DNA of 64,000 bases, from positions 14,120,656 to 14,184,655 of the forward strand of contig NC_083590.1 of the NCBI RefSeq assembly GCF_027579695.1, given 5' to 3'. The DNA comes from Neoarius graeffei (lineage: Eukaryota; Chordata; Actinopteri; Siluriformes; Ariidae). Within the stretch, counting starts at the first letter, position 1. Every line of letters starts with the position of its first letter. The position numbers and the translations under genes are program-made. This document shows positions 33,377 to 43,018 of this stretch, one piece after another. Under the pieces are notes generated by a model, which saw only the letters and a list, made by a program, of their open reading frames with translations, did not search any database and had not been told where the DNA came from.

Positions 33377-34007
33377 TACGGAAGCCGCGAGAGGCCCTTC
33401 ATATAATCTTTTTTTATTCACCTTGTTATCCCGAGATAACGATATAATTAACTCAGGATCTTGAGAAAACAACACAACTAATTCGAGATCTCAAGAAAAC
33501 AAAACCGTTATTCCGAGATCTTGAGAAAACAAAACAATTATTTCATGATCTCAGCTGGATCACTGTATCTCCGTCGGTAGAGACGAAGCCGGGCCAGTCT
33601 TCTGTGGAGGTGCCGCGGACTAATTTTGAAATTATCCCTTATTAAAAGACTTAATGCAATCTCTCCCTGTGTCAACCCCTCATCAAAATATTGCCTTATT
33701 AGGTGATCGATTATTCCAGACATTCTAATGACCAAAGTTGCGTCTATACAGAATGAGAAATAGCCCCAAAGTCAGCATATTACAAGTCTCTTGGCGCACC
33801 TGAATGAACCATTTCTCAGCTGTTTACTCAAGATCATGAAATAATTGTTTTGTTTTCTCGAGATCTCGGAATAACGGTTTTGTTTTCTCAAGATCTCGAA
33901 TTAGTTGTGTTGTTTTCTCAAGATCCTGAATTAATTATGTCGTTATCTCGGGATAACAAGGTGAATAAAAAAAAGAATTATATGAAGGGCCTCTCTCGGC
34001 TTCCGTA
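33377..34007. mobile_element. Foldback element with about 175-bp inverted arms
   Basis: Left arm starts TACGGAAGCCGCGAGAGGCC and the right arm is its complement, ending GGCTTCCGTA. Arms are built of GATCTTGAGAAAACAAAAC-type units about 35 bp long, four or five per arm. A candidate 6-bp duplication GTATAT flanks it. The loop (33538-33735, minus strand) encodes IIDHLIRQYFDEGLTQGEIA followed by ISPRHLHRRLARLRLYRRR, an HTH that resembles the N terminus of integrase-like (IS3EU-type) transposases as I remember them. Confidence 0.7.
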
Positions 34008-35296
34008 GTATATATTCTCAAATCACTTGTCTCTTATTTGTTTCTGTTTAACATACCATTCTGACAGTTTGGCCATATTGCTGTGTTGAACAGCTTGTTG
34101 CACCTTCCATTAAAGTGTTCACTTTTGTACACATCTTCTTGCTTTATTCATTCAGTTGTGGGGAATGGTTAGTCAGGTTGATTCTGACCTAGGCTATGTT
34201 GAGGTCACATATCTACTTTTTAAGTTCATGCTATAGTGCATACAATTTTAGAGATATAGCCTACATGTGCATATGCATTCTTCTTGGTGTTCTCACAAAC
34301 AGGTGAAATAAATCAGTTTAAATTTGGCCTATGGACATAGCCTGGCCTATTCTCAGCCATTACAAAATCTGTTGTCTGACCATAATTTAACTGATCTGTA
34401 TACCACTATGCTACTAGATAACAAAATGCCTGTTTTATTTCATGTGAGATGTTGATAAATGTGAGCTTCAATAAAATGATAAGAGCACCTCTCTGAGTGT
34501 CACATTTACATAAAAAAAAGGTGTGCGTGCACGAGCATGGTCGCGTGCAAAAGTGTCCCGGTTTCAGACTAGGGAAATCTGGTCACCCTACCCTTACTAA
34601 AATAAATCTGCCCTCCTTATCACCCATTTCGAATACTTTTTCAAAATTTAGCTTGTTTGAAATGAGGGTAGCAACTCCTCTCCTATGTCCTGATTTGTAT
34701 GAAGAAAAAAACAGATTAGTGAAGCCCATTTTTAAAAATTTTACATGCTCCTTATCTGTCAAGTGGGTCTCCTGTAAATAAACTACATGGGCTTGTTCTG
34801 TCCTCACTTTAGATAGGATTTTACTATGTTTAATTGGATTCAACAGCCCATTGACATTAAACGAGATGAATTTTACTGTCACTAGCCATGTGTATTTACT
34901 TGTAAGTGGATCAACAGAATAAACAAAATGAGACTGAACAGATCCACTCCCTGAACAAACATGAACACCGAACATAAGTAAAAGATAAAGAAAAAAAATG
35001 TGATTCCAAAGCCGGGGTCTCTAATAGATGACCCTGAGCTAAGCTAGATAAAACATCCAGCTGTGGGGGAAAGCCTCTCCCACCTATTGGCTGAGGGCCC
35101 CCACCATGGCACTTGGAATGAGGAGGAAAAAGGTCTCTGTTCATTCCACAGAAAATGTGTCCTTATGCATCCCTCGCCTGTATATATTCTCACCTAACTG
35201 GGGTAAAGGTATAAATGCAAATATCTTGAAGTGAGCACAACACTGCCTATTTTAAGCTCTGTTTAGCTCTCCGACACTTTAAAAGTCAATCAGAAC

Positions 35297-36307
35297 TTAT
35301 AACTCCTCTGGAGAGGGTGAGGGCTGCCTTCTGAAGGCTCGCAGTCTCTCCTCGATACTTTTCTCTCGCTCCTCACCCGTCCCTCGCCGGCTCGGTCTTC
35401 CCACTGTTTCCCAGGCGGAGCGGGACAGCTGCTCAGCCAGACTCTCCCTCGGTGGAATCACGCTGACTGGCAGCCCTCTGTCCTTCATGTCTATGGTCGC
35501 TTCCTCCGCTGTCCGATACAGTTGCGTCCCATCCTCGTAAAACACTCGTAGTTTAGCTGGGAACGGAGTCTGGAAGCGGATATTTCTCTGCTTTAACACT
35601 CGCTTTGCCTCAGCAGATTCCTTCCTCTTCTGCAGGACTGCTGGGGGGTAATCCTGCTCAAAGTATATTAGCCTCCCGTTCAGAAAAACCTTCTTCTTTC
35701 CCCAAGCCTTGTGCAGAATCTATTCTTTAATCCTGTAGCGGAGGAATTTGACTATTATTGACCACGGCTTATCTTCCCTGTCTCCGGCGGGTCTTGGCGC
35801 CAGCGCGCGGTGCACCCTCTCGATGTCGAGCTCCTCGGTTGGGGGGAAAATCGCCAGCATGTCCCGTAATAGTTTTCCCACAAGCTCCACCATAGATGAT
35901 CCCTCAGCTCCTTCGGGAACATTGTATATCCTTAAATTCTCCCGTCGGGCTCTCCCTTCATGATCAAGTAGCTTGTTTTCTTGCTGATACGTGACTTTTA
36001 TCATCTTGTTCAACACTTGCTCCACGTTTTGAACACAGTCTTCCACTTTTTCAATTTGCACCTCTGCCTCCACTATTTTTTGGTTGACGTTAGTGATCTC
36101 AGATTTAATATCGTTTAGTTGTTCTTTTGTGTCTCTTTGGAAGGCCCAAATTTCCTCCAAAACTTTGGTCAGACTTGCGGCATCATTTGAGTAAGGGTTA
36201 GCATTAGCTCCGCCATCTTGTGCCTGTGTAGGGGAGCTGTTCTCCGGATTTTTTTCATTTGCAAGCACTACACTGGTGTTTTCTTTGTTTGTTTGCTCCT
36301 TCCCCAT
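35297..36307 (-). pseudogene. L1 ORF1 protein, one nonsense codon
   Basis: A 336-residue frame from MGKEQTNKEN with a single in-frame TAG at codon 196 (35720-35722); reading resumes in the same frame to SPSPEEL. Residues about 45-105 are coiled coil (heptad-like EIWAFQRDTKEQLNDIKSE). An RRM follows (RRENLRIYNVPEG; ERVHRALAPRP; IIVKFLRYRIKE) and then the basic C-terminal domain. This is a nucleic-acid-binding chaperone that forms the L1 particle with RNA. Confidence 0.9.
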
Positions 36308-36460
36308 TCTTGCCCCTCTTGTCTGTTCAAGTAGTACCTGAAAACCTAGTATTTGATGGTCTAACGGGGCAAAATAACTATTTTTGCGAGGGAGCTGCTA
36401 CCGGTACTTTAGGCTGCCATTCAGGATGATGACATCACCGGAACCTCATTGCTGCATTTT

Positions 36461-36778
36461 AATGAAATGTGAGGGGAAGCTGCGCTTCCAGTGTTATCTT
36501 AAAGCAATCACCACTGACAGAGATGGACTGGAATATTATTTACTATTTTAACATTTATCATCATCATGATGAATTATTTTCATTAAAAAATTCAAAATAA
36601 CAAAATGATTGTTGTCGTGGCTTTCAGTTTATTGGAAGGTCTTTTCTGCTCCTTTTTAATTTTTATTTAAAAGCCTTTTTTTATCTATTCATTTTTACGG
36701 CATCAGTTCTATGGCATTAACCTGTGGGTGGTAGAAGAGAGCAACTGGACTTGCTTGAAGATTCTTGAAAATGTTTCA
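36461..36778 (-). other. NLR intron between the L1 and hAT insertions
   Basis: Short intronic remainder with no exon. With both insertions removed, the exon 7-8 intron would be about 1.8 kb. Confidence 0.55.
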
Positions 36779-36931
36779 CCTCTCATCATACCTGTCAACT
36801 TTTTAGGTTTGAAAAAAAGGGATATTTCCCAGATTTTTAACTCAAAATAAGGGAAAATTTTGGAAAGTCGGTAATCGAACTGACTTTTCTTCACAAAATT
36901 AAATTCGTCCTGCCATTTGGGCAAGTAGCGG

Positions 36932-37256
36932 TGTGGCAGCGGGGGCGTGGTCAAGCTCCGGTCTGTGACAGGAGGGCGGAGTTGGGGGAAGGTAAGTGGC
37001 AGAATCGCTTCACCTGAGTGTAATTAACCTGTGTTTTGTGTGTGTTCTCCCCAGTAAACCGTGCCCTATTTAAGGAGGGAGAGTGAGAGCAGAGGGGAGT
37101 TGTTGCCGAGAGGAGATTACGGCGTGATTGTGTGTGTGAATCTCCGAGGCTTGGTTGAGTGTTAGACTGAAAAGTTTAGCAATAAAAACCCTATATTGCA
37201 CCCTGATCTCTGTCCTGCCGTCTTCTGTGCTCCACCCACACGTTGTTCCCGCTACA
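36932..37256 (+). repeat. 5' LTR
   Basis: Starts TGTGGCAGCGG and ends CGCTACA. Differs from the 3' LTR at four positions in 325 (98.8% identity). TATA-like CTATTTAAGG lies at about 37075 and AATAAAA at 37181. Confidence 0.95.
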
Positions 37257-37257
37257 G

Positions 37258-37275
37258 TGGTGCTGAAACCCGGGA
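37258..37275 (+). other. Primer-binding site
   Basis: TGGTGCTGAAACCCGGGA lies one base after the 5' LTR and starts with TGG, the complement of a tRNA CCA tail. The matching tRNA was not assigned. Confidence 0.6.
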
Positions 37276-37301
37276 AGGTGGAGCACCTGTCCTGCAGCCC
37301 C

Positions 37302-38189
37302 ATGGAATCCTCCCCATTCGCGGACTTGGTCCACGCCCTCGCCACGGCTCAGTAGAGCCAGCACCAGGCACTTGTCACGCTTCGGAAGGAGCAGGAGTGC
37401 CGCTTCGAAGCCCTGGTGCTGGCTCAGCAAGAAGACCGAGAGGCGTTCCGGCGCCTCCTCGCGTTGGCGGGGTCCACCAGCGCCCCGGCCGCGGGCCCAT
37501 CTCCCATCACCTTGACTAAGATGGGCCCACAGGACGACCCCGAGGCGTTCATCGCGTTGTTTGAGCAGGTCGCCGAAGCCTCGAGGTGGCCGATGGAGCA
37601 GCGCGCGGCGCGCCTCCTCCCCCTCCTGACGGGAGAGGCGCAGTTAGCCGCACTACAGCTCCCCGCCGACCGCCGGCTGGCCTACGCCGACCTTCGCTGG
37701 GCTGTCCTCCAGCGCGTGGGGCGCACGCCGGAGCAGCAGCGCCAGCGCTTCCGCACACTGCGGATGGAGGAAGTCGGCAGCCCGTTCGCGTTTGGCCAGC
37801 AGCTCCGGGACGCCTGCTGGCAGTGGCTGAGGGCCGAAGATCGCGACGCCGAGGGAATCATCGACCAGGTGGCACTGGAACAGTTCATCGCCTGCCTACC
37901 CGCCGGAACCGCGGAGTGGGTCCAGTGCCACCGCCCGGCGTCGCTGGATCAGGCCATAGGACTGGCGGAGGATCATCTGGCGGCTGTCCCAGTGGTAGGA
38001 CAATGGATGACGTCATCTTCCCTCTCCTCTTCTCTCTCTCTCTCTTCCCCCTCCTCCCGTGTCCCGTCCTTGCCCCATTCCCCCACCACGGAGGCGGGGG
38101 CCGGCTCCACCCCAGCCGGCCCGCCGCACCCGTGGTGCCCTCCCATTTCTCCCTTCTGTGTCTGTCTCTCCCCCCCCTCAGGTGAGTGA
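37302..38189 (+). pseudogene. Gag with SCAN-like capsid region, premature TAG
   Basis: ATG at 37302 (MESSPFADLVHALATAQ), then TAG at 37353-37355 as codon 18; the frame reopens immediately and runs to 38189. The capsid region (about 37530-37985) includes FGQQLRDACWQWL, GIIDQVALEQFIACLPAGTA and LAEDHLAAVP, which matches the SCAN fold (DLLxLEQFLxxLP...). Vertebrate SCAN domains are thought to derive from Gmr1-like gag, so this is the expected relative. A proline/serine-rich tail follows and the frame ends before the zinc knuckle. Confidence 0.8.
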
Positions 38190-38655
38190 CCCTCCAACCA
38201 CAGCTGCAGAGGGGAGGCCCGGGCCGGTTTGCTGGCGCTGCGGGGAACCGGGCCACCTGCAGCAACAGTGTGCTGCGATGGAGGTGGGGGTGGTGGTGCG
38301 GATCCCCGACGCGCCAGAGGCTGCCCTCGATCAGGCCGGAGTGTATCGCATACCGGTAAGTGTACAAGGGGCGACATATCAGGCGTTGGTGGATTCGGGT
38401 TGCAATCAGACCTCGATCCGCCAAAGCCTGGTGCAAGACGAGGCATTGGGGGGAGCACAAGGGGTGAAGGTGTTGTGTGTGCACGGGGATATTCACAGCT
38501 ACCCGTTGGTGTCGCTCCACATACATTTCAGAGGGGACAAATCCATAGTGAAGGCGGCGGTTAATCCTCGCCTTACCCACTCTTTGATCCTGGGGACTGA
38601 TTGGCCGGGATTTTGGGGGTTGATGGCACACCTAGTAAAGAGTGGGTCCTGCTGA
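38059..38655 (+). pseudogene. Nucleocapsid CCHC knuckle and aspartic protease
   Basis: In the +1 frame relative to gag. The zinc knuckle C-x2-C-x4-H-x4-C (CWRCGEPGHLQQQC) is encoded at 38230-38271 and the protease active site LVDSGCNQTSI near 38386-38418, followed by LILGTDWPGFWG, the conserved flap/C-terminal region. The frame stops at TGA 38653-38655, upstream of the integrase. The gag/pol frame change may be programmed or mutational; no slippery site was confirmed. Confidence 0.8.
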
Positions 38656-38682
38656 TTATCAGGGGAGGGTCCCGGTGTTGCT

Positions 38683-39228
38683 TTGGCTGGAGCTGCGGTC
38701 GCAGAGCCGTCTACGTCATCTCCGCGACAGAGTGAGGAGCCCCCAGCCCCTCCTCTTTCTGTTGGGGAATCCCTCGCGGATTTCCCACTGGAACAATCGC
38801 GGGACGAAACTCTGCGACACGCGTTTGACCAAGTGAGAGTAATCGATGGTCAAACGCTCCAGCCGAACGCCACCCCGTCCTTCCCCTATTTTTCCATTTT
38901 AAAGGATAGGTTATACCGAGTGACGCAGGACACTCAGACGAAGGAGCATGTCACCCAGTTGTTAGTTCCAAAGAGCCGCCGGGAATTGGTATTCCAGGCG
39001 GCTCACTTTATTCCCATGGCGGGACACCTCGGGCAGGATAAAACACTTGCCCGGATAATGGCCCGATTCTATTGGCCAGGGATTCGCGGTGACGTCCGTA
39101 AGTGGTGTACGGCGTGCCGTGAATGCCAGTTAGTAAATCCAGCGGCCATTCCAAAAGCGCCCTTGCGCCCCCTACCATTAATCAAGACCCCGTTTGAAAG
39201 AATTGGGATGGATCTCGTCGGGCCATAG
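38683..39228 (+). pseudogene. Integrase zinc-binding domain and first catalytic Asp
   Basis: Same frame as the protease. The HHCC module is HFIPMAGH...CTACREC, preceded by a linker. The frame ends right after ERIGMDLVGP, which carries the first catalytic Asp, at a TAG (39226-39228). The following frame picks up VLVDYATRY, so a one-base deletion has split the integrase core. Confidence 0.85.
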
Positions 39229-39257
39229 ATCGGTCAACACGAGGGTACCGCTTTATA

Positions 39258-41549
39258 TTGGTTCTGGTGGACTATGCAACACGATACCCGGAAGCGGCGC
39301 CCCTTCGCAATATCTCCGCACGTAGTATTGCAGAGGCCCTCTTCCACGTCATCTCCCGGGTCAGAATCCCGAAAGAGATTCTGACTGACCAAGGCACTAC
39401 GTTTATGTCACGAACACTGAGCGAACTGTATGGGCTACTGGGTATTAAGCCGATCCGCACCAGCGTGTATCACCCACAGACGGACGGTTTAGTGGAACGG
39501 TTCAATCGCACCCTCAAGAATATTATCAAAATATTCGTAAGTGAGGATGCACGTAACTGGGATAAGTGGCTCGAACCCTTGCTGTTTGCAGTGCGAGAGG
39601 TCCCCCAAGCCTCCACGGGGTTCTCCCCGTTTGAATTATTGTATGGGCGTAAGCCACGCGGCATCTTAGATGTACTGCGGGAAAATTGGGAGGAGGGACC
39701 TTCACAGAGCAAAAATGAAATTCAACACGTTATGGATCTGCGCGCAAAACTCCACACGCTCACCCACCTAACTCAGGAGAATTTGCGGCAGGCCCAGGAA
39801 CGGCAAACCGGCCTGTACAACAAGGGCACACGCCTTAGAGAGTTCACTCCGGGAGATAAGGTACTTGTCCTGTTGCCCACGTCGAGCTCCAAATTAATCG
39901 CCAAGTGGCAAGGGCCCTTTGAGGTCACACGGCGAGTCGGGGACGTCGACTATGAGGTTAGGCGAACGGACAGGGAGGGGGCGCTACAGATCTACCACCT
40001 CAATCTGCTGAAGCGCTGGAACGAGGAGGTCCCCGTGGCGTTGGTGTCGGTAGTACCGGAGAAGGCGGAGCTGGGGCCGGAGGTCCAAAAAGGGTCATTG
40101 GCATCTCGCACCTCTCCGGTCCCCTGTGGAGACCACCTCTCCCCGACCCAACTCACGGAGGTCGCCCAGTTGCAGGCCGAGTTTTCGGATGTGTTCTCGC
40201 CCCTGCCCGGTCACACCAACCTCATAGAACACCACATAGAGACGCCCCCGGGGGTGGTAGTGCGTAGCCGTCCTTATAGACTACCCGAACACAAAAAAAA
40301 GGTGGTTCAGGAAGAACTTCAGGCCATGCTCAAAATGGGCATCATCGAGGAATCCCACAGTGACTGGAGCAGCCCGGTGGTCTTGGTTCCCAAGGCCGAC
40401 GGCTCGGTCCGGTTCTGTGTGGACTATAGAAAAGTCAACGCGGTGTCTAAATTCGATGTGTACCCAATGCCTTGTATTGATGAGCTGCTCGATCAACTAG
40501 GCACGGCTCGCTTTTACTCGACACTGGATTTGACAAAGGGATATTTGCAGATCCCCTTGACTCCATTATCCCGGGAAAAAACGGCCTTTTCCACACCATT
40601 CGGCTTACACCAGTTCGTCACACTTCCGTTTGGGCTGTTTGGGGCGCCCGCTACGTTTCAGCGGCTGATGGACCGAGTCCTCCAGCCCCACGCCACCTAT
40701 GCGGCCGCTTACTTGGACGACATCATCATTTATAGTAATGACTGGCAGCGGCACCTGCAACACCTGAGGGCCATCCTTAGGTCGCTGAGGCGGGCGGGGC
40801 TCACGGCCAACCCGATGAAGTGTGCGATTGGGCGGGTGGAAGTACGGTATCTGGGCTTCCACTTGGGTAATGGGCAGGTGCGTCCCCAAATTAATAAGAC
40901 AGCAGCGATTGCGGCCTGCCCGAGGCCCAAGACCAAAAAGGGGGTGAGACAGTTCCTGGGGCTGGCTGGCTATTATCGTAGGTTTATTCCTAATTATTCG
41001 GACGTCACCAGCCCGCTGACTGACCTCACTAAAAAGGGGGCACCAGATCCGGTCCAGTGGACGGAGCAGTGCCAGCGGGCTTTCTCTGAGGTAAAGGCTG
41101 CACTGTGTGGGGGGCCACTTTTGCACTCCCCTGAATTCTCTCTCCCTTTTTTGTTACAGACGGATGCATCGGACAGAGGGCTGGGGGCCGTTTTGTCCCA
41201 GCAGGTGGGGGGAGAGGATCACCCAGTATTATACATCAGCCAGAAGCTGTCAGTGTGTGAGGGGCGCTACAGCACCATCGAGAAAGAGTGCCTGGCGATC
41301 AAGTGGGCGGTTCTCGCCCTCCGTTACTACCTGCTGGGGCACTCTTTCACCCTCTGTTCGGACCACGTGCCCCTCCAGTGGCTCCACCGCATGAAGGATG
41401 CCAACGCGCGGATCACCCGTTGGTATCTAGCACTCCAACCTTTCAACTTCAAGGTGGTCCACAGGCCGGGGGCGCAGATGGTGGTGGCGGACTTTCTCTC
41501 CCGTCAAGGGGAGGGAGTCGGCTGCGGGCCGGACGGGTGCCCGGCCTGA
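39258..41549 (+). CDS. Integrase core end, RT and RNase H
   Basis: 763 residues from an internal Met. Integrase Asp44 (LTDQG) and Glu80 (DGLVERFN) are 35 residues apart, so the core is DD35E. A GPF/Y-type module follows (KWQGPFEV near 216). The RT (about 345-520) has FCVDYRKVNAV, STLDLTKGYLQIPL, LPFGLFGAPATFQ and YLDDIIIYS (near 485). RNase H (about 630-763) has TDASDRGLGAVLSQ, EKECLAIKWAV and DHVPLQWLH, ending DFLSRQGEG. The region is uninterrupted. Its order proves integrase before RT. Confidence 0.92.
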   Translation: MVLVDYATRYPEAAPLRNISARSIAEALFHVISRVRIPKEILTDQGTTFMSRTLSELYGLLGIKPIRTSVYHPQTDGLVERFNRTLKNIIKIFVSEDARNWDKWLEPLLFAVREVPQASTGFSPFELLYGRKPRGILDVLRENWEEGPSQSKNEIQHVMDLRAKLHTLTHLTQENLRQAQERQTGLYNKGTRLREFTPGDKVLVLLPTSSSKLIAKWQGPFEVTRRVGDVDYEVRRTDREGALQIYHLNLLKRWNEEVPVALVSVVPEKAELGPEVQKGSLASRTSPVPCGDHLSPTQLTEVAQLQAEFSDVFSPLPGHTNLIEHHIETPPGVVVRSRPYRLPEHKKKVVQEELQAMLKMGIIEESHSDWSSPVVLVPKADGSVRFCVDYRKVNAVSKFDVYPMPCIDELLDQLGTARFYSTLDLTKGYLQIPLTPLSREKTAFSTPFGLHQFVTLPFGLFGAPATFQRLMDRVLQPHATYAAAYLDDIIIYSNDWQRHLQHLRAILRSLRRAGLTANPMKCAIGRVEVRYLGFHLGNGQVRPQINKTAAIAACPRPKTKKGVRQFLGLAGYYRRFIPNYSDVTSPLTDLTKKGAPDPVQWTEQCQRAFSEVKAALCGGPLLHSPEFSLPFLLQTDASDRGLGAVLSQQVGGEDHPVLYISQKLSVCEGRYSTIEKECLAIKWAVLALRYYLLGHSFTLCSDHVPLQWLHRMKDANARITRWYLALQPFNFKVVHRPGAQMVVADFLSRQGEGVGCGPDGCPA

Positions 41550-41566
41550 GTCGGGCGGTGGGGGTA
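41550..41566 (+). other. Polypurine tract
   Basis: GTCGGGCGGTGGGGGTA directly precedes the 3' LTR, the normal place for plus-strand priming; it is only moderately purine-pure. Confidence 0.5.
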
Positions 41567-41891
41567 TGTGGCAGCGGGGGCGTGGTCAAGCTCCGGTCTG
41601 TGACAGGAGGGCGGAGTTGGGGGAAGGTAAGTGGCAGAATCGCTTCACCTGAGTGTAATGAACCTGTGTTTTGTGTGTGTTCTCCCCAGTAAACCGCGCC
41701 CTATTTAAGGAGGAAGAGTGAGAGCAGAGGGGAGTTGTTGCCGAGAGGAGATTACGTCGTGATTGTGTGTGTGAATCTCCGAGGCTTGGTTGAGTGTTAG
41801 ACTGAAAAGTTTAGCAATAAAAACCCTATATTGCACCCTGATCTCTGTCCTGCCGTCTTCTGTGCTCCACCCACACGTTGTTCCCGCTACA
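41567..41891 (+). repeat. 3' LTR
   Basis: 325 bp, starting TGTGGCAGCGG and ending CGCTACA, followed by the AGCGG duplication. Confidence 0.95.
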
Positions 41892-42087
41892 AGCGGCAAT
41901 ACACCTTTTTTGGTTTTGCCTCACTCCTTTCTTTATTCATGTCTCTAGTCTCGCCATCTACTGAAACTCGCTCCCTGAGGAAAGAATTACGACCATCTTT
42001 TAGTTTTGTGAGAAGTTCTGACTTCCGAGCAGTGACCTTGGTCAGACTAGCGCTATGGTTCTGACAGTCTTCTTCACAGACATGCAA
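41892..42087 (-). pseudogene. hAT transposase N terminus, split by the retrotransposon
   Basis: The minus frame reads ETRDMNKERSEAKPKKVYCR up to the retrotransposon; on its other side (36870-36926) the same frame continues YLPKWQDEFNFVKKSQF. This is the start of a hAT transposase with the usual Y(L/D)PxWxxEFxF(V) entry to a BED-like finger. The Cys pair of the finger is deleted. Confidence 0.6.
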
Positions 42088-42340
42088 TTAAAATCAATGT
42101 GTAATTACTAGACTGCCACCTGCTGTACTGGAGAGGGCGGGGACGTGAATTCATGGCCCGACTTCCTGCTGTAAACTCCTGTCAGAGGCACGTCATGAAT
42201 TCTGGACCTACCGACTTTTTTATATTGTGAAAATACGGGATATTTTCGGGAAAATAAAAAAATGGGAAGACAGCGGGAAATAAGTCAAAATAAGGGAGTT
42301 TCCCGGGAAAAACGGGAGGGTTGACAGGTATGCCTCTCAA

Positions 42341-43018
42341 CCAAAAGGCTTCCTCAGTTCTGTCTGACTAATAGGGAGTATCAGGTATTTATCCTCTCAT
42401 GGATCATAATAGAAACAGGATTCTGATGGCTGCGTTGTAGGTGGCTGATAAATGATGTCTTAGACCCCCACCTCTGTTCAGTGATGGCCGTTCCAGGTTG
42501 ACAAAAAAGAACGATCCTCTCTGGCTAAAATGTCTGCCAGTTTTCTGGAAGTCCTCTCATTGCTCTCTTGTACCACCCACAGTTTACTATGACCTCCTGA
42601 GAATATTCACAGACATGTTCTATGGCATTAATGACTCATTTTAGTTTTTAAACTCTATATTCCTGAGATAATTTCCACCCTGTCACTGCTGCTTTAAACC
42701 CTGCAACTCACACAGAGGGCAGTTAGTTTGTGTCTCAGGTGCAGTTTGTGTAATTAGTTACAGTGTTGTAGTAAATTTCACAGTGATTTCAGACACATTG
42801 CAGGCGGATCAAGTCCTGTTTTGTGCTGCAGCTTCTCACATACCGTACGTCCATCTGACCCAAAGACTCTGTGACAAATCATCAGTGTGCAGTGAAAAGA
42901 AATAATCTTCTTCCTCAGGACATTGATGATGAACCTAAAACCTCTGCTTCAGTCTCACTATTAGAGAATGTGTCTTACTGAGGAGCAGGTCATGTGACTC
43001 TCAGAGAGATGATCTTAC
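42341..43018 (-). other. NLR intron, exon 7 side
   Basis: No exon. Bases from about 42775 to 43018 are the repeated flank also found at 45410-45645 and 49160-49392 (ACACTGCAGTCGGATCAAG type), one of the borders of the duplicated unit. Confidence 0.6.

Larger units (their letters stand above)
32798..34590 (+). mobile_element. hAT element, TAGGGTGACCAGA family, inside L1
   Basis: Ends TAGGGTGACCAGA and TCTGGTCACCCTA are a perfect 13-bp inverted repeat; CCCTTACT at 32790-32797 and 34591-34598 is a perfect 8-bp duplication. Subterminal GTCCCGGTTTT words recur at both ends. One N-terminal exon (33153-33252) and a foldback element (33377-34007) lie inside. It splits the L1 endonuclease. Confidence 0.9.
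28198..34885 (-). pseudogene. L1 ORF2 (AP endonuclease and RT), broken
   Basis: From about 34885 the endonuclease shows FISFNVNGL and YLQETHL, then, after the hAT insertion, GGDLNIHL and LSDHAPIYLS, with all catalytic motifs present. RT follows: CQRQTQDNIQ, VISVDVEKAFDSVNW, RQGCAWSLLLF (family usually RQGCPLSP) and the YADD box at 30264-30275 in another frame. The C-terminal cysteine motif CWRNCRNQ...HYHVFWDC lies near 28600 and the end is WVKYVTPHRPDF. There are frameshifts, a 121-bp tandem duplication and three insertions. Confidence 0.88.
27995..36445 (-). mobile_element. Fish L1 LINE, full length but interrupted
   Basis: Flanked by TCATTGCTGCATTTT at 27980-27994 and 36446-36460 (15 bp). 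Net length after removing a SINE, a Harbinger-like element and a hAT element is about 5.7 kb, a full L1. The 5' region is 138 bp, ORF1 lies at 35297-36307 and ORF2 below about 34885. It sits in the intron between LRR exons 7 and 8, in the same orientation as the gene. Confidence 0.92.
36932..41891 (+). mobile_element. Gmr1-like Ty3/gypsy retrotransposon (integrase before RT)
   Basis: 4960 bp with two 325-bp LTRs and a 5-bp duplication AGCGG (36927-36931, 41892-41896). Domain order is gag (SCAN-like), CCHC, protease, integrase, RT, RNase H. The integrase lies upstream of RT, the reverse of normal Ty3/gypsy and the hallmark of Gmr1-like elements first described from cod. A nonsense codon in gag, a gag/pol frame change, a TGA after the protease and a 1-bp deletion in the integrase make this copy defective. 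It is inserted in the transposase frame of a hAT element. Confidence 0.93.
36787..42332 (-). mobile_element. hAT element, CATACCTGTCAAC family, copy 2
   Basis: The same 13-bp ends as 6345-9136; flanks CCTCTCAT (36779-36786) and CCTCTCAA (42333-42340) form an 8-bp duplication with one change. Subterminal AAAAAAAGGGATATTTCCCAG and the right-hand block (42135-42320) match copy 1. Without the LTR retrotransposon it is only about 580 bp, including the start of a transposase. Confidence 0.87.

Noticed and set aside
37191-38631. Minus-strand open frames of up to 248 codons over the gag/protease region
   Set aside because: They are antisense to gag and protease, proline/arginine-rich, without motifs; shadows of a GC-rich coding region.
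36932-41891. Endogenous retrovirus with envelope
   Set aside because: Nothing lies between RNase H and the 3' LTR except a 17-bp purine-rich tract, so there is no envelope gene; it is an LTR retrotransposon.
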